DNA from: Ambrosia x helenae
Lineage: Eukaryota > Streptophyta > Magnoliopsida > Asterales > Asteraceae
Assembly: GCA_030844895.1 (NCBI GenBank)
Contig: CM061231.1
Span: 8,455,618 to 8,519,617, forward strand
Direction: 5' to 3'
Length of the DNA: 64,000 nucleotides
Under the pieces are notes generated by a model that made no database searches, was not told where the DNA came from, and saw nothing but the letters and a program-made list of their open reading frames with translations. The translations under genes and the position numbers were made by a program. Shown piece by piece: positions 34,247 to 44,092 of the stretch (positions are counted from its first letter, which is position 1; each line of letters starts with the position of its first letter).

Positions 34247-35473
34247 TCAAACGTCATCTGTTGTAAGATCTGGTTGATCGAGCAAAAGTAGTGTTTCCAT
34301 GTAGGAATGCAAAGAAAATGAACACATTCCAATCATCCCAAGACAACCTTCCATGTAGGAAGACAAAAAAAAGGAACAAACTCCACTAATCTCAAGATTA
34401 GTGATGTGTTTTGAGTAGGGTTCATAAACAACAAGCGATGCATCATCTTCATAGGGGTCACAAGAGTTGTCCAAAATTTCAAGTACAGGTTCACCACTAT
34501 TCCTAAATTCCAATACTGCGAGAATTACTGAACCTGGTGTGCAAATAGTGAACATCTTTGTAAACAATTTTGGAACACCATCCTCCATCATCCATACATG
34601 AAAAACTTGATCATTGCAGAGTCTACCTTGAATCACAACAAGAGATTCCCGCAGTTTACACATGGACAACTCATGATAACGCTCAAGGTGTGCTAAAGGA
34701 TCAGGGAGGCTTATTTGTCTAAATTCTTCACTTGTTATATCAAATGAAATAATCGAATTTGTTGACCTAATTTCAGCATCCATAGCAATTCTTTCAGTAG
34801 CAAGCCAACAAAAAGCTCCATCTACAACTACACCAGATAGAGAACAGTCGAAATTTAATGATGTACGAGGGAGATTGCTGCTCTTTGGAGGTCTCCAAGT
34901 ACCTGTGCTTAATGTAAAAACCTCAACCTGCCAAGGAATGCTACTTTCTATATCATTCCAACTACAAATATGTGCAATCTTGACAATCTTAGGGTCATTA
35001 GTCTGATCACAAACACCAAAACCTAACACGGTTCTATATCTCCCAAATGCAACATTAGGCACATTAACAGAAACAACTTTTCTAATTGAAGGATTCCAAA
35101 TAACGGCCTTGCCTACGGGCACATCAACATCAATGCCCTCGTAACAGCAACTGGACAAACATAACAAACCATGAGAGGTGCCAATTATTCTAGAAGGCCC
35201 AAGCATGTTAACTAGTGAGGGAATAGTGAGTGAAACTTTGTGTTGAGGAAAAGTATGATCATCAACAATTGAAAGGTATTTTCGAGAATCTTCTGAATAA
35301 TGATAACTTACAACTTGTAGATGTTGCTGTTGGCTGCTATAATGTTTGATAAAATCAGCGCTGTCGATGAGAGACTTCCATGGTTTAGAGACGGAGCGGA
35401 ATTGAAGCAACGATTTCACAGGAAGCCTTTTCACGATTTCCGCTTGGATTTCGAATGGGATGTTATCTGACAT
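34247..35473 (-). CDS. F-box protein with F-box-associated (FBA type 1) domain
   Basis: An intact 408-residue single-exon protein. The N-terminal F-box (IPFEIQAEIVKRLPVKSLLQ, about residues 5-24, then FRSVSKPWKSLID) would bind the SKP1 adaptor of an SCF ubiquitin ligase. The rest follows the plant F-box-associated pattern: SHGLLCLSS, AVIWNPSIRKVV, VLGFGVCD and the VEVFTLSTGTWR and SFDITSEEFRQISLP repeats, thought to recruit the target protein. The target cannot be predicted. The C-terminus carries an 18-codon tandem duplication (34295-34348 and 34349-34402), giving SSYMEG then HSYMET. The paralogue at 63527 ends with a single HSYMETLLLLDQP. The ATG at 35471-35473 is right at the F-box, as usual. 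An active gene is likely. Confidence 0.9.
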   Translation of the reverse strand: MSDNIPFEIQAEIVKRLPVKSLLQFRSVSKPWKSLIDSADFIKHYSSQQQHLQVVSYHYSEDSRKYLSIVDDHTFPQHKVSLTIPSLVNMLGPSRIIGTSHGLLCLSSCCYEGIDVDVPVGKAVIWNPSIRKVVSVNVPNVAFGRYRTVLGFGVCDQTNDPKIVKIAHICSWNDIESSIPWQVEVFTLSTGTWRPPKSSNLPRTSLNFDCSLSGVVVDGAFCWLATERIAMDAEIRSTNSIISFDITSEEFRQISLPDPLAHLERYHELSMCKLRESLVVIQGRLCNDQVFHVWMMEDGVPKLFTKMFTICTPGSVILAVLEFRNSGEPVLEILDNSCDPYEDDASLVVYEPYSKHITNLEISGVCSFFLSSYMEGCLGMIGMCSFSLHSYMETLLLLDQPDLTTDDV

Positions 35474-35679
35474 TTTGATTTTGAGTTTGAATTTCTAGGG
35501 TTTCAAGTGTAGAGTGGAGCGATTTAATTGTCTGAATAATCAACAAGTCTGGGCCGGTGTCTGGTTATTAAATGAACTTTGGGCCATGCGATTGGGCCTG
35601 TATAGAGGCAAAACTCTATATATTCTTAGTTAGTTTTGTTAACCAAGCTAGTATTATTCAAATTATAATAATTTAGATA

Positions 35680-36098
35680 GGGTGTTGCTAAATACACTCC
35701 CTTTATATTATTTTTACTGATTACACTCCCCCCTTAAAGTTTTTAAATAAACATAATTAAACCTTATATTTTTTTTTATAAAATTTCCTCTTCTATCCTG
35801 ATCTAAGTTTGTCTCAAACTATAGTAATTAAATTATAAAGATTAAAACTAACAATATTTCAGATGGGGTTTTGTACCACCGAGATGATGATGAGATTCAT
35901 AGGACGTTGATGCTTCAATTATGTGATGAAGATGATGTTCATGGGGTGAGTAACTTAAAAAAGGTTGATTACATGAGGAAGTTGAGTTACTAAAATATTT
36001 TTTTTTTTTAAATTAGAAAGATAGAATTTGATAACTTTTAAATTGTTTTTTAGAAGGGAGTGCAATTAGTAAAAAAAGGAGTGCATTTAGCCAACCCC
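35680..36098. mobile_element. MITE with 8-bp TSD TTTAGATA
   Basis: Inverted ends: GGGTGTTGCTAAATACACTCC on the left is matched by GGGGTTGGCTAAATGCACTCC (reverse complement of the right end). TTTAGATA at 35672-35679 and 36099-36106 is an exact 8-bp TSD, the hAT length. 419 bp, AT-rich, no ORF of note. It lies just upstream of the F-box gene. Confidence 0.85.
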
Positions 36099-36106
36099 TT
36101 TAGATA

Positions 36107-36441
36107 TACTACATTTATCTAAACTAGTGGTCGGTATCAGTTTGGTTCGTTATGGTATTGACACTGGTGTAGCAACAAAAAAAAAGCCAATTATAAAGTC
36201 CTGACGTTAAGGATATCAACGGGTGTTTATGAAAACCAAATAAATGAATACATGTACCATTAATTCTATCGGTTTTAAATTTGGTAAATTATGGATTAAA
36301 TTCTTATAATAAAATAATTAGACTATATTAATAATGCGAGTGAAATGAACAGTGATATATTATTATTCTATTTTTTTTGTTTTGTTATCTTATAGCCACG
36401 CGTGTTAATAACTGGTGTGAAAGGTTATGCAGGTGTCATTA
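36107..36441. other. Helitron-type subterminal sequence
   Basis: GTCGGTATCAGTTTGGTTCG (36130-36149) closely matches 55734-55753 (ATCGGTGTCAGTTTGGTTCG), next to another Helitron end. On the minus strand it ends in CTAG followed by T near 36122, but without a visible hairpin. It may be a degraded Helitron terminus. No gene. Confidence 0.3.
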
Positions 36442-36576
36442 TCTCAGACTTCTTTTTGCCACCTGCCCCCATTTTACCCGTGCCTATACAGTTGTCTTAC
36501 AACAATAACCTACACCTCACCCCCACAACACATATACCCATTTCTCCACACCTTCTCTCTCATTTGTTCCAGATGC

Positions 36577-36610
<34 letters not shown>

Positions 36611-36712
36611 ACTTTTGGGTCAATTCTCAGACTTCTTTTTGCCACCTGCCCCCCATTTTACCCGTGCCTATACAGTTGTCTTACAACAATAACCTACACC
36701 TCACCCCCACAA
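36442..36712. repeat. 183-bp tandem duplication, second copy split by nested insertions
   Basis: The unit starting TCTCAGACTTCTTTTTGCCA at 36442 recurs at 36625. The second copy runs to 36712, stops at the MITE, and resumes at 45607 with CCCCACAACACATATACCCA up to about 45705. The unit contains a (CT)n tract. Confidence 0.85.
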
Positions 36713-37393
36713 TAGGGATGGCAATCAAACCCGAACCCGATGGGTAAACCCGAAACCCGACACATTTGGGATGGGTTTGGGGTCGGGTAATCGGGTATGG
36801 GTCCGGGTATGGGATTAGTTTTTATTTTTTTTGCGGGTTTGGGACGGATTTGGGATTTGATGATATACCCGTTTACCCGACCCGATTACCCGATAAAGTA
36901 TACCCGTTTACCCGATTAGATACCCAATATACTTTCTAATATAGCTTTTTAAATATGTATAGATATTATATCTAATTGTCCATCTACATTGTCATGTGCT
37001 AAAATTACCAAAAATTAGTGTATATTATTTGTTATCTATGTCTTTGATTGTTTTTATATGATTTAAGTATTTTATATTTATACGCTTTAATCATTTACAC
37101 GTATATTTAATAATGCTAAATGTAATTGGTTAATAGTTACCTAATAAATGCCCATCGGGTTTTTAGTCGTATATACTCAATGAGTAAGTTTAAAAATTAA
37201 TGGGTTTACCTGAAACCCGCGGGTATACCCGACACCCGATGGGTATTTACCCGACACAAACCGACGGGTTTTGGGCGGGTTTGGGATAAGCATACCTAAT
37301 CGGGTATGGGTTTGGGATTACCTAAACCCGTCCCAAACCCGACCCATTGCCATCCTGTGACATCCGTCACTTTTTCATTATATATATACATTT

Positions 37394-37430
<37 letters not shown>

Positions 37431-37601
37431 TAATAAAAAAATCAGATTTTATTTTATTAAACCAAACCCAAGCCCACCTCTCTTTTTAATTCAGAGCCCA
37501 AGACCCAACCACTAACCCAACTACTTCTTTTATTGTGAAGCCCAACATCCTGGCCCAGTCTACATGCAGGCCCAAAGCCCAGCAGCCATTCTCTTCACTT
37601 T

Positions 37602-37700
37602 AAAAAAAAAAAAAATATAGATTGCTCCCCCCAGGAATCGAACCTGGGCAGGAGCCGGCCCGAACCAAACACACACACGCGTGCAACCACCTGAGCTACG
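37602..37700 (-). other. tRNA-like Pol III module, antisense, 5' LTR of gag-only element
   Basis: On the minus strand: A box TAGCTCAGGTGG (37687-37698), B box GGTTCGATTCC (37634-37644), then a long T-run (complement of 37602-37615). One mismatch to the A-box consensus, none to the B box. Offset about 250-345 bp from the LTR start, close to the antisense module of the solo LTR (200-285 bp). Confidence 0.6.
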
Positions 37701-38350
37701 GCTCATTCTTGTTCTAACCTTGATTCAAATAATATAAATGCTCTTCTAAAGCAAACCTATTTCCCTTCCTTTTCTCCTGCTGTTTCACGCAAACAGTAAC
37801 CCCACCCAAAACTTTAGTCAACCTTCCTAATTAACCTCCAAACACATATTAACCCCTGTTATTGCGTGACTAATGATTTCCTTGATCAACTCGCGTCCAT
37901 TATACGATTAATTAGCGTCAAACATCTCCAAATTTGAGCCAATTATCACTAATTACACGCGTGTACATTTAAGCATGGTCAAACCTTTCCAATCCATCGA
38001 TCCGAACCTTTACCTATAAATTGAACATAGATTAACAGTCCATAGGGGCCGAAATACAAACCCTCACTATCAATTTCTGTTAAAATCATCTGTATAAGCG
38101 TAATCGTTTGAAGTTTGACTTTTCTGTTGACTCGACAATTATCACGAAATCGTTCTTGTAAGTTCAATCTTTTTGATGGGTTTTGTTCATCGGCCATCAA
38201 CAAACAATAACCCTATGATTAATCGGGTTATTGTTTGTTGGATTGGTGTATTATTGATCTAGGGCTCGAACCTTATGAATTGGGGAAGAACACTTATGCT
38301 GAAAACGTATAAAATTATTACGAAACAAAACATATCAACCAACTGACCCT

Positions 38351-38445
38351 CAGATCAGTTGGTTATACTTGTTGTTCAAAAGGGTTGAACCGGCCATAGG
38401 GCCAGGGTTCGAATCCCACAAGTGTAAAACATTTTTTTTTTTTCT
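38351..38445 (+). other. tRNA-like Pol III module, sense, 5' LTR of gag-only element
   Basis: A-box-like CAGATCAGTTGG (38351-38362), B box GGTTCGAATCC (38406-38416), T-run from 38432. Offset about 1000 bp, like the sense module of the Tekay-like LTR (about 950 bp). Confidence 0.55.
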
Positions 38446-39956
38446 TTTTCTTTCTTCTTTTCATATATATATATATACTTAACCTTTAATCTTTTAAAAT
38501 CGTTTTAAAATACAAAAAGTGTTTTATAAATTCTACAAAAATTATCATATGATCTCCAAATGATATAGGTCATCACCCAAATTTTAGTTTTTCAAAAATA
38601 ATTTATTTAACATATATTATTAATAATACAAGTTTATTCATTTATATTTATTAAATTCTATAAAAATATCTAAACGATTTTATTAAATCTCACAAAAATT
38701 ATCCTAAACTTGTATATTCTTAAACATTCCAGGAAATATTTTTATTTCAGAAAAACCGTTTATTTTATATTTTTAATTAATTTTTGTTAGTTTTAATCAT
38801 AAATAATTCATAATAAATTCATTTTACAATATTTTTGTACCAAAATTTTACATAAATTATTTCTATTCATTTGGAACAGAAATACAATTTTTAATTCAAG
38901 AATTCTTTAATTTTAATATTTTTAGATATTAAAATCATATTTTGACAATTTGAAATAAATAGATTAAATATTCTATTTTCAAGAAAATAATTTTATAAAA
39001 ATTATTTTCACACTTAAAACTTTATATTGTGACCATATCTGATTTAAAGTTTACTCAAAGACTTTTTATTTATTTATTTACCAAATTTCTCTTATTTATT
39101 AAACGTTTAATTTATTAATCAAATAAATACTTATCCCCAATTCGAAGCCCTAGAAAACACTTATAGACCAAATAGACTTAGACTTATTTGTTACATTATA
39201 CATAGGGTGATACTTGGCAACGTTGGATTATACCTATTCAATTACACAAGACTTACCACCTTGCTAAGGTGAGTATTACTTATCCCCTTTTTCGCTTTTA
39301 CAATTTTTGGGGTGATTCATGCACAACTATACAAAGCGTTCATATTCATTTACACATACATTTTTTTATTCATTTACAATTCATATACGTGTCTTGTTTA
39401 TCTTTGTGCTTATGCTTGAACATGAACGTAGCTTACATACAAAATCATACATTTAGACATAACTTATGTTATGGTGCTCTTTACACTCAGACGTAACTTA
39501 TGTTACGGTGCTCATTTAGACATAACTTTGTGTTATGGTGCTCTTTTAGACTCACACGTGTTGAGGTGCTCATTATCAATTACATTGTACAACTTTACAT
39601 GTGATCTTTGTCTTGTTTGGTTACTTGCGTGTTTACATAATGCCTTGGTGATGCTAGACACATGAATTGTACTACTTTTCAAAACTTATACTATACGTAC
39701 AAAACTAAGTAGTACTCACCAACATCATATGTTGACAAAATTATTTTCGTGCATGTTTCAGGATAAGCTGCTTGACGCTTCACATAAGACTTTGGACTTA
39801 GATTAAATCAATCAATTATCTTTATTTTGTTGTCTTTCACATGTTGTAAAACAATATTCAATAATCATATATTTACATTTTAGTACCATGAGCTTTTGAA
39901 CAATCGTCACTACGTGGCACCTCGATGATTCCGCCATCGGTTGGGGTGTTACAGAT

Positions 39957-39969
39957 TGGTATCAGAGCC
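39957..39969 (+). promoter_or_regulatory. Primer-binding site
   Basis: TGGTATCAGAGCC, identical in sequence and spacing to that of the Tekay-like element. Confidence 0.9.
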
Positions 39970-40269
39970 ATGGTTATAGGGAACTAGGTTATTAGATAAA
40001 ATGGCCTAGACTATAACCGGACTTCAACTTTCATGCATAATATTTCTTAAATTACCTTACCCTCATTTCCCTCTACTTTCCTTCTTCTATCTTTCCCTTC
40101 TTCTCCCTCTCCATTCTTCTCATCTTTCATCATGGTGTCCTACAAAGAGTGGAAAGACTACATCATCATGGAGCGGGAGCAGTGCCTTTCATGAAGACAC
40201 TCTTAGGCATAATGCCTATTCTTATTTTTGCTCCTTCAAAGCTGTTGAACTTTAATGAGTGTGATGAGG

Positions 40270-40406
40270 ACACGTGCAATCTGGAAGGGTGGATGCCTGT
40301 ACACTGGGTTTTCTGGCATAGGCAAGCATAGCGCATAAATCCATTTACGGACCTGTTATGCTTACCTGGGGATTCCTGGAGTGAGTGTCCACTTATAGGC
40401 TAAAGC
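40270..40406 (+). promoter_or_regulatory. Leader block shared with the Tekay-like element
   Basis: Begins ACACGTGCAATCTGGAAGGG and ends CCACTTATAGGCTAAAG. It aligns with 23519-23658 through most of its length, with small indels. The four-hairpin region of the larger element is not recognisable upstream of it. Confidence 0.55.
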
Positions 40407-40655
40407 ATGTCTTCTTTGATCACCATTGGGTTCAAACTCCTTTGAAAAGTCAACGTTCTTGTTGGGCTTTACAACTAGACAAGGGCACTCCAAGCATTTA
40501 TGCAAGATTTACAATAATACTCTCTCGTTTCATATACAATATCCTGTATATCATGATTTTCATATATTGATTACAAGTTCATACTTTCATAATCATTTGT
40601 ACAGTCATACACTCACATTTTCTAATCTCATGATTATTCATTGACTACCTCATAG

Positions 40656-41873
40656 ATGTCTGCTCGTCGCATGCTCCGTGATGCCAGCCAACGCCCTGTT
40701 CGTGCTTCTGGACGACGTTCTGATCGTCGCCTCGCATCTTTAGTCGCCGAGCAAATTGCTGCAGTGATTCCAAACCTTGTCAGTGAGATAACCCAGAATA
40801 GTAACAGTGCCAACACAGGGAGTACGACTCAATTTCGGTGCACTTTCAAACACTTTAACTCCTGCAACCCCACAAAATTCACTGGTGAGGAGGGTGCTAC
40901 TGGCCTCCTTCAATGGTTTGAAAGCATGGAGAGTACTTTTGTGAACAGTGAATGTCCTGATGAACTCCGCGTTCGCTATGCTACTAGTGCCCTTCAAAAG
41001 GGGGCGCTAACCTGGTGGAATGGTGAAAAGCGCAATCGAGGAGCTGATATTGCTTTATCATTATCTTGGGCAGATGTTAAGGAACTCATGATCGCCAAAT
41101 TTTGCCCTAGGAACGAAATCAGGAAACTGGAGGAAGAGTTCCATGGACTGAAACAAGACAGTGGTGAGAATCTTGCATATAATACTCGATATCACGAACT
41201 TAGCATACTGGTCCCACACATGGTCACCCCAGTCTCTCGAGCAATCGAAAAATATATTGAGGGATTACCTGACCTGATTCAAGACGTTGTCACTGGAGGC
41301 AAAGCCACTACGGTAGAAGAAGCCATCCAACTTGCAGCCACATTAACAGACAAACACGTAAGGAAAGGAAACTTGGTTAGGAAGGGCACCAAGACACCTA
41401 CTGAGAAAACCACCAATGTTGTTGAACAATCTAAGACTGTTTTAGCAAAGGCCGCCACTACTGCTTCGAACTCTAAGAAACGAATGGGCGATAATCTGAA
41501 CCATACTGTTGTGGACCCTGTAACTCAACCCCCTGTCAAGAAAGCCTACACGGGAATCCATCCTCAATGCAACACTTGCAAGTATCATCACCCTACAAAT
41601 CTTCCATGCCGTCAATGCACTAGATGTGGAAGGTTTGGACACTTTGTCACCACTTGTCGAGTAATGGTTGGAACACAGGGTAATCATCAAACAGCTGCTC
41701 AGGAACCACTACAGATTACTAACGGTCGGGCGTGTTATCATTGTAGAGACCCTAACCACATGCGACCTCAATGCCCTAAGTTGAATAATGTAAACCTGGT
41801 GGCACATGGACGAGCTTTCAATATCAATACCAACGAAACAACTGATCAGGATGACGTTAATCCCACTAGTTAA
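40656..41873 (+). CDS. Gag of the gag-only element
   Basis: An intact 405-residue ORF. The capsid part mirrors the Tekay-like gag (GATGLLQWFESMESTFVNSE, LTWWNGEKRNRG, IEKYIEGLPDLIQDV), followed by zinc knuckles CTRCGRFGHFVTTC and CYHCRDPNHMRPQC. It stops just after GRAFNIN, which in the autonomous element is the linker directly before protease, so the ORF ends exactly at the gag/protease junction. An open frame of this length in an otherwise non-coding element suggests the protein is retained for function, for instance selective packaging of its own RNA. Confidence 0.9.
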   Translation: MSARRMLRDASQRPVRASGRRSDRRLASLVAEQIAAVIPNLVSEITQNSNSANTGSTTQFRCTFKHFNSCNPTKFTGEEGATGLLQWFESMESTFVNSECPDELRVRYATSALQKGALTWWNGEKRNRGADIALSLSWADVKELMIAKFCPRNEIRKLEEEFHGLKQDSGENLAYNTRYHELSILVPHMVTPVSRAIEKYIEGLPDLIQDVVTGGKATTVEEAIQLAATLTDKHVRKGNLVRKGTKTPTEKTTNVVEQSKTVLAKAATTASNSKKRMGDNLNHTVVDPVTQPPVKKAYTGIHPQCNTCKYHHPTNLPCRQCTRCGRFGHFVTTCRVMVGTQGNHQTAAQEPLQITNGRACYHCRDPNHMRPQCPKLNNVNLVAHGRAFNINTNETTDQDDVNPTS

Positions 41874-42980
41874 GCCATGAATGAAATCTTCCCAAGACTC
41901 GAGAAATCCAATACTTGTGTTTTCATTTTCATAATTCTATTTTCATTTTGTATCCAATTTTGTCGCACTCATTAGCATACAACATCTAGAAACTTCCTTG
42001 CATACTATTGTGTACGAACACAAATTTGGAAATTTATTATATTACGTTTATCATACGAAGACTCTACCTTACATTTATTTGAAACGTTTAGACTTGATAC
42101 TTGATCTTACAGAGCTTTCTAAGAAAACATCATTGCTTATTATATGAAACTTGATTTTTCCTTTAACTTGACTATTCATTAATTATTCATGATACTCGTA
42201 AACACTTAATTATTCATGATAACATTTACACTTAATGGTTGTAGTACTTACAAACTTGCTTGCATAAACACGCTATCAATTTGCAATCTATGTGAATAAT
42301 AATTGTTGCACTTAATAGAGGTCATCATGCCTTTTTCAACAGTCGGGAGGGGCCCTACAACCTGCTCCACGACTGGTGGAGGCTATCGAACATACTCAAC
42401 GATTGGTAGAGGTCACTATGCCTTTTCAAACAGTCGGGAGAGGCCCTACAACCTACTCCACGGCTGGTGGAGGCTATCGAACCTGCTCAACAATCGGTGG
42501 GATCATAGAAGGACATAAAACCCTAATGTAAGGTAAATTGATGATTCCGGTCCGGAACGTAATCATGAATTTACAGGTACCTTAGGGTAGTGTGAAATTC
42601 TAGTTTTTGGTAGGCGTCCAATACGTTTTCAAGGTATCAAAGGTGTGGTGGGTTAGCTGCGGTACACCCTGTATACAAACACTAATGATGCATTGAAAAT
42701 GAGACTGGAAGTCGAGCCAGGAACAAGCTTTGTTTACTTGATAGTACATTTAGTGTTTCTATAGTCAGTCAACACGTACATTTATCATAGGATTCCTAAA
42801 ACTTGAAACTTAGTGAATTACTAAATCTTTATCTCTTTGCTATTCGAGACGAACCTAATCCCTAACTCATACCCATCAACCCTCATATCCAAATCATTCG
42901 AATTTTCCAAACCACAGTTATCTTAATTTTTACCCAAGCATCCATAACCCTACGTTTCCAATAACTTCGGGACGAAGTTT
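41874..42980 (+). other. Non-coding post-gag region
   Basis: This occupies the place of pol but shows no pol-like frame. It contains the two-copy repeat at 42318-42500 and otherwise unremarkable AT-rich DNA. Confidence 0.6.
42318..42500 (+). repeat. 91-bp imperfect tandem repeat, two copies
   Basis: Copies start at 42318 and 42409 (GAGGTCATCATGCC / GAGGTCACTATGCC), sharing CAGTCGGGAG, GGCCCTACAACCT and GGTGGAGGCTATCGAAC. Each holds internal variants of CGAYTGGTRGAGG. Confidence 0.85.
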
Positions 42981-42997
42981 CTAAAAGTAGGGGATGC
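42981..42997 (+). promoter_or_regulatory. Polypurine tract
   Basis: CTAAAAGTAGGGGATGC directly before the 3' LTR. Confidence 0.8.
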
Positions 42998-43035
42998 TGT
43001 GACATCCGTCACTTTTTCATTATATATATACATTT

Positions 43036-43072
<37 letters not shown>

Positions 43073-43244
43073 TAATAAAAAAATCAGATTTTATTTTATT
43101 AAACCAAACCCAAGCCCACCTCTCTTTTTAATTCAGAGCCCAAGACCCAACCACTAACCCAACTACTTCTTTTATTGTGAAGCCCAACATCCTGGCCCAG
43201 TCTACATGCAGGCCCAAAGCCCAGCAGCCATTCTCTTCACTTTT

Positions 43245-43345
43245 AATAAAAAAAAAAAAATATAGATTGCTCCCCCCAGGAATCGAACCTGGGCAGGAGC
43301 CGGCCCGAACCAAACACACACACGCGTGCAACCACCTGAGCTACG
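43245..43345 (-). other. tRNA-like module, antisense, 3' LTR of gag-only element
   Basis: Same A box, B box and T-run as the 5' LTR copy. Confidence 0.6.
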
Positions 43346-43995
43346 GCTCATTCTTGTTCTAACCTTGATTCAAATAATATAAATGCTCTTCTAAAGCAAA
43401 CCTATTTCCCTTCCTTTTCTCCTGCTGTTTCACGCAAACAGTAACCCCACCCAAAACTTTAGTCAACCTTCCTAATTAACCTCCAAACACATATTAACCC
43501 CTGTTATTGCGTGACTAATGATTTCCTTGATCAACTCGCGTCCATTATACGATTAATTAGCGTCAAACATCTCCAAATTTGAGCCAATTATCACTAATTA
43601 CACGCGTGTACATTTAAGCATGGTCAAACCTTTCCAATCCATCGATCCGAACCTTTACCTATAAATTGAACATAGATTAACAGTCCATAGGGGCCGAAAT
43701 ACAAACCCTCACTATCAATTTCTGTTAAAATCATCTGTATAAGCGTAATCGTTTGAAGTTTGACTTTTCTGTTGACTCGACAATTATCACGAAATCGTTC
43801 TTGTAAGTTCAATCTTTTTGATGGGTTTTGTTCATCGGCCATCAACAAACAATAACCCTATGATTAATCGGGTTATTGTTTGTTGGATTGGTGTATTATT
43901 GATCTAGGGCTCGAACCTTATGAATTGGGGAAGAACACTTATGCTGAAAACGTATAAAATTATTACGAAACAAAACATATCAACCAACTGACCCT

Positions 43996-44092
43996 CAGAT
44001 CAGTTGGTTATACTTGTTGTTCAAAAGGGTTGAACCGGCCATAGGGCCAGGGTTCGAATCCCACAAGTGTAAAACATTTTTTTTTTTTTTTT
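43996..44092 (+). other. tRNA-like module, sense, 3' LTR of gag-only element
   Basis: Same A-box-like and B-box sequences as the 5' LTR copy, followed by a T-run longer than in the first LTR. Confidence 0.55.

Larger units (their letters stand above)
37356..39953 (+). repeat. 5' LTR of the gag-only element
   Basis: 2598 bp, TGTGACATCCGTCACTTTTT to GGTGTTACA. It starts with an (ATA)n microsatellite and carries two tRNA-like modules. Around 39455-39565 short units of GACATAACTTATGTTATGGTGCTC recur about four times in variant form (longest exact words under 20 bp). Confidence 0.95.

Noticed and set aside
35860..35990. Captured exon inside the 35.7-kb MITE resembling 58.6 kb
   Set aside because: A short stretch (CACCGAGATGATGATGAGAT and onward) loosely resembles 58630-58690, but the frames do not agree and no family is recognisable.
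37634..37698. Functional tRNA gene
   Set aside because: A and B boxes are good, but I could not fold a full cloverleaf with a clear anticodon arm, and the sequence is repeated in both LTRs. Recorded as tRNA-like.
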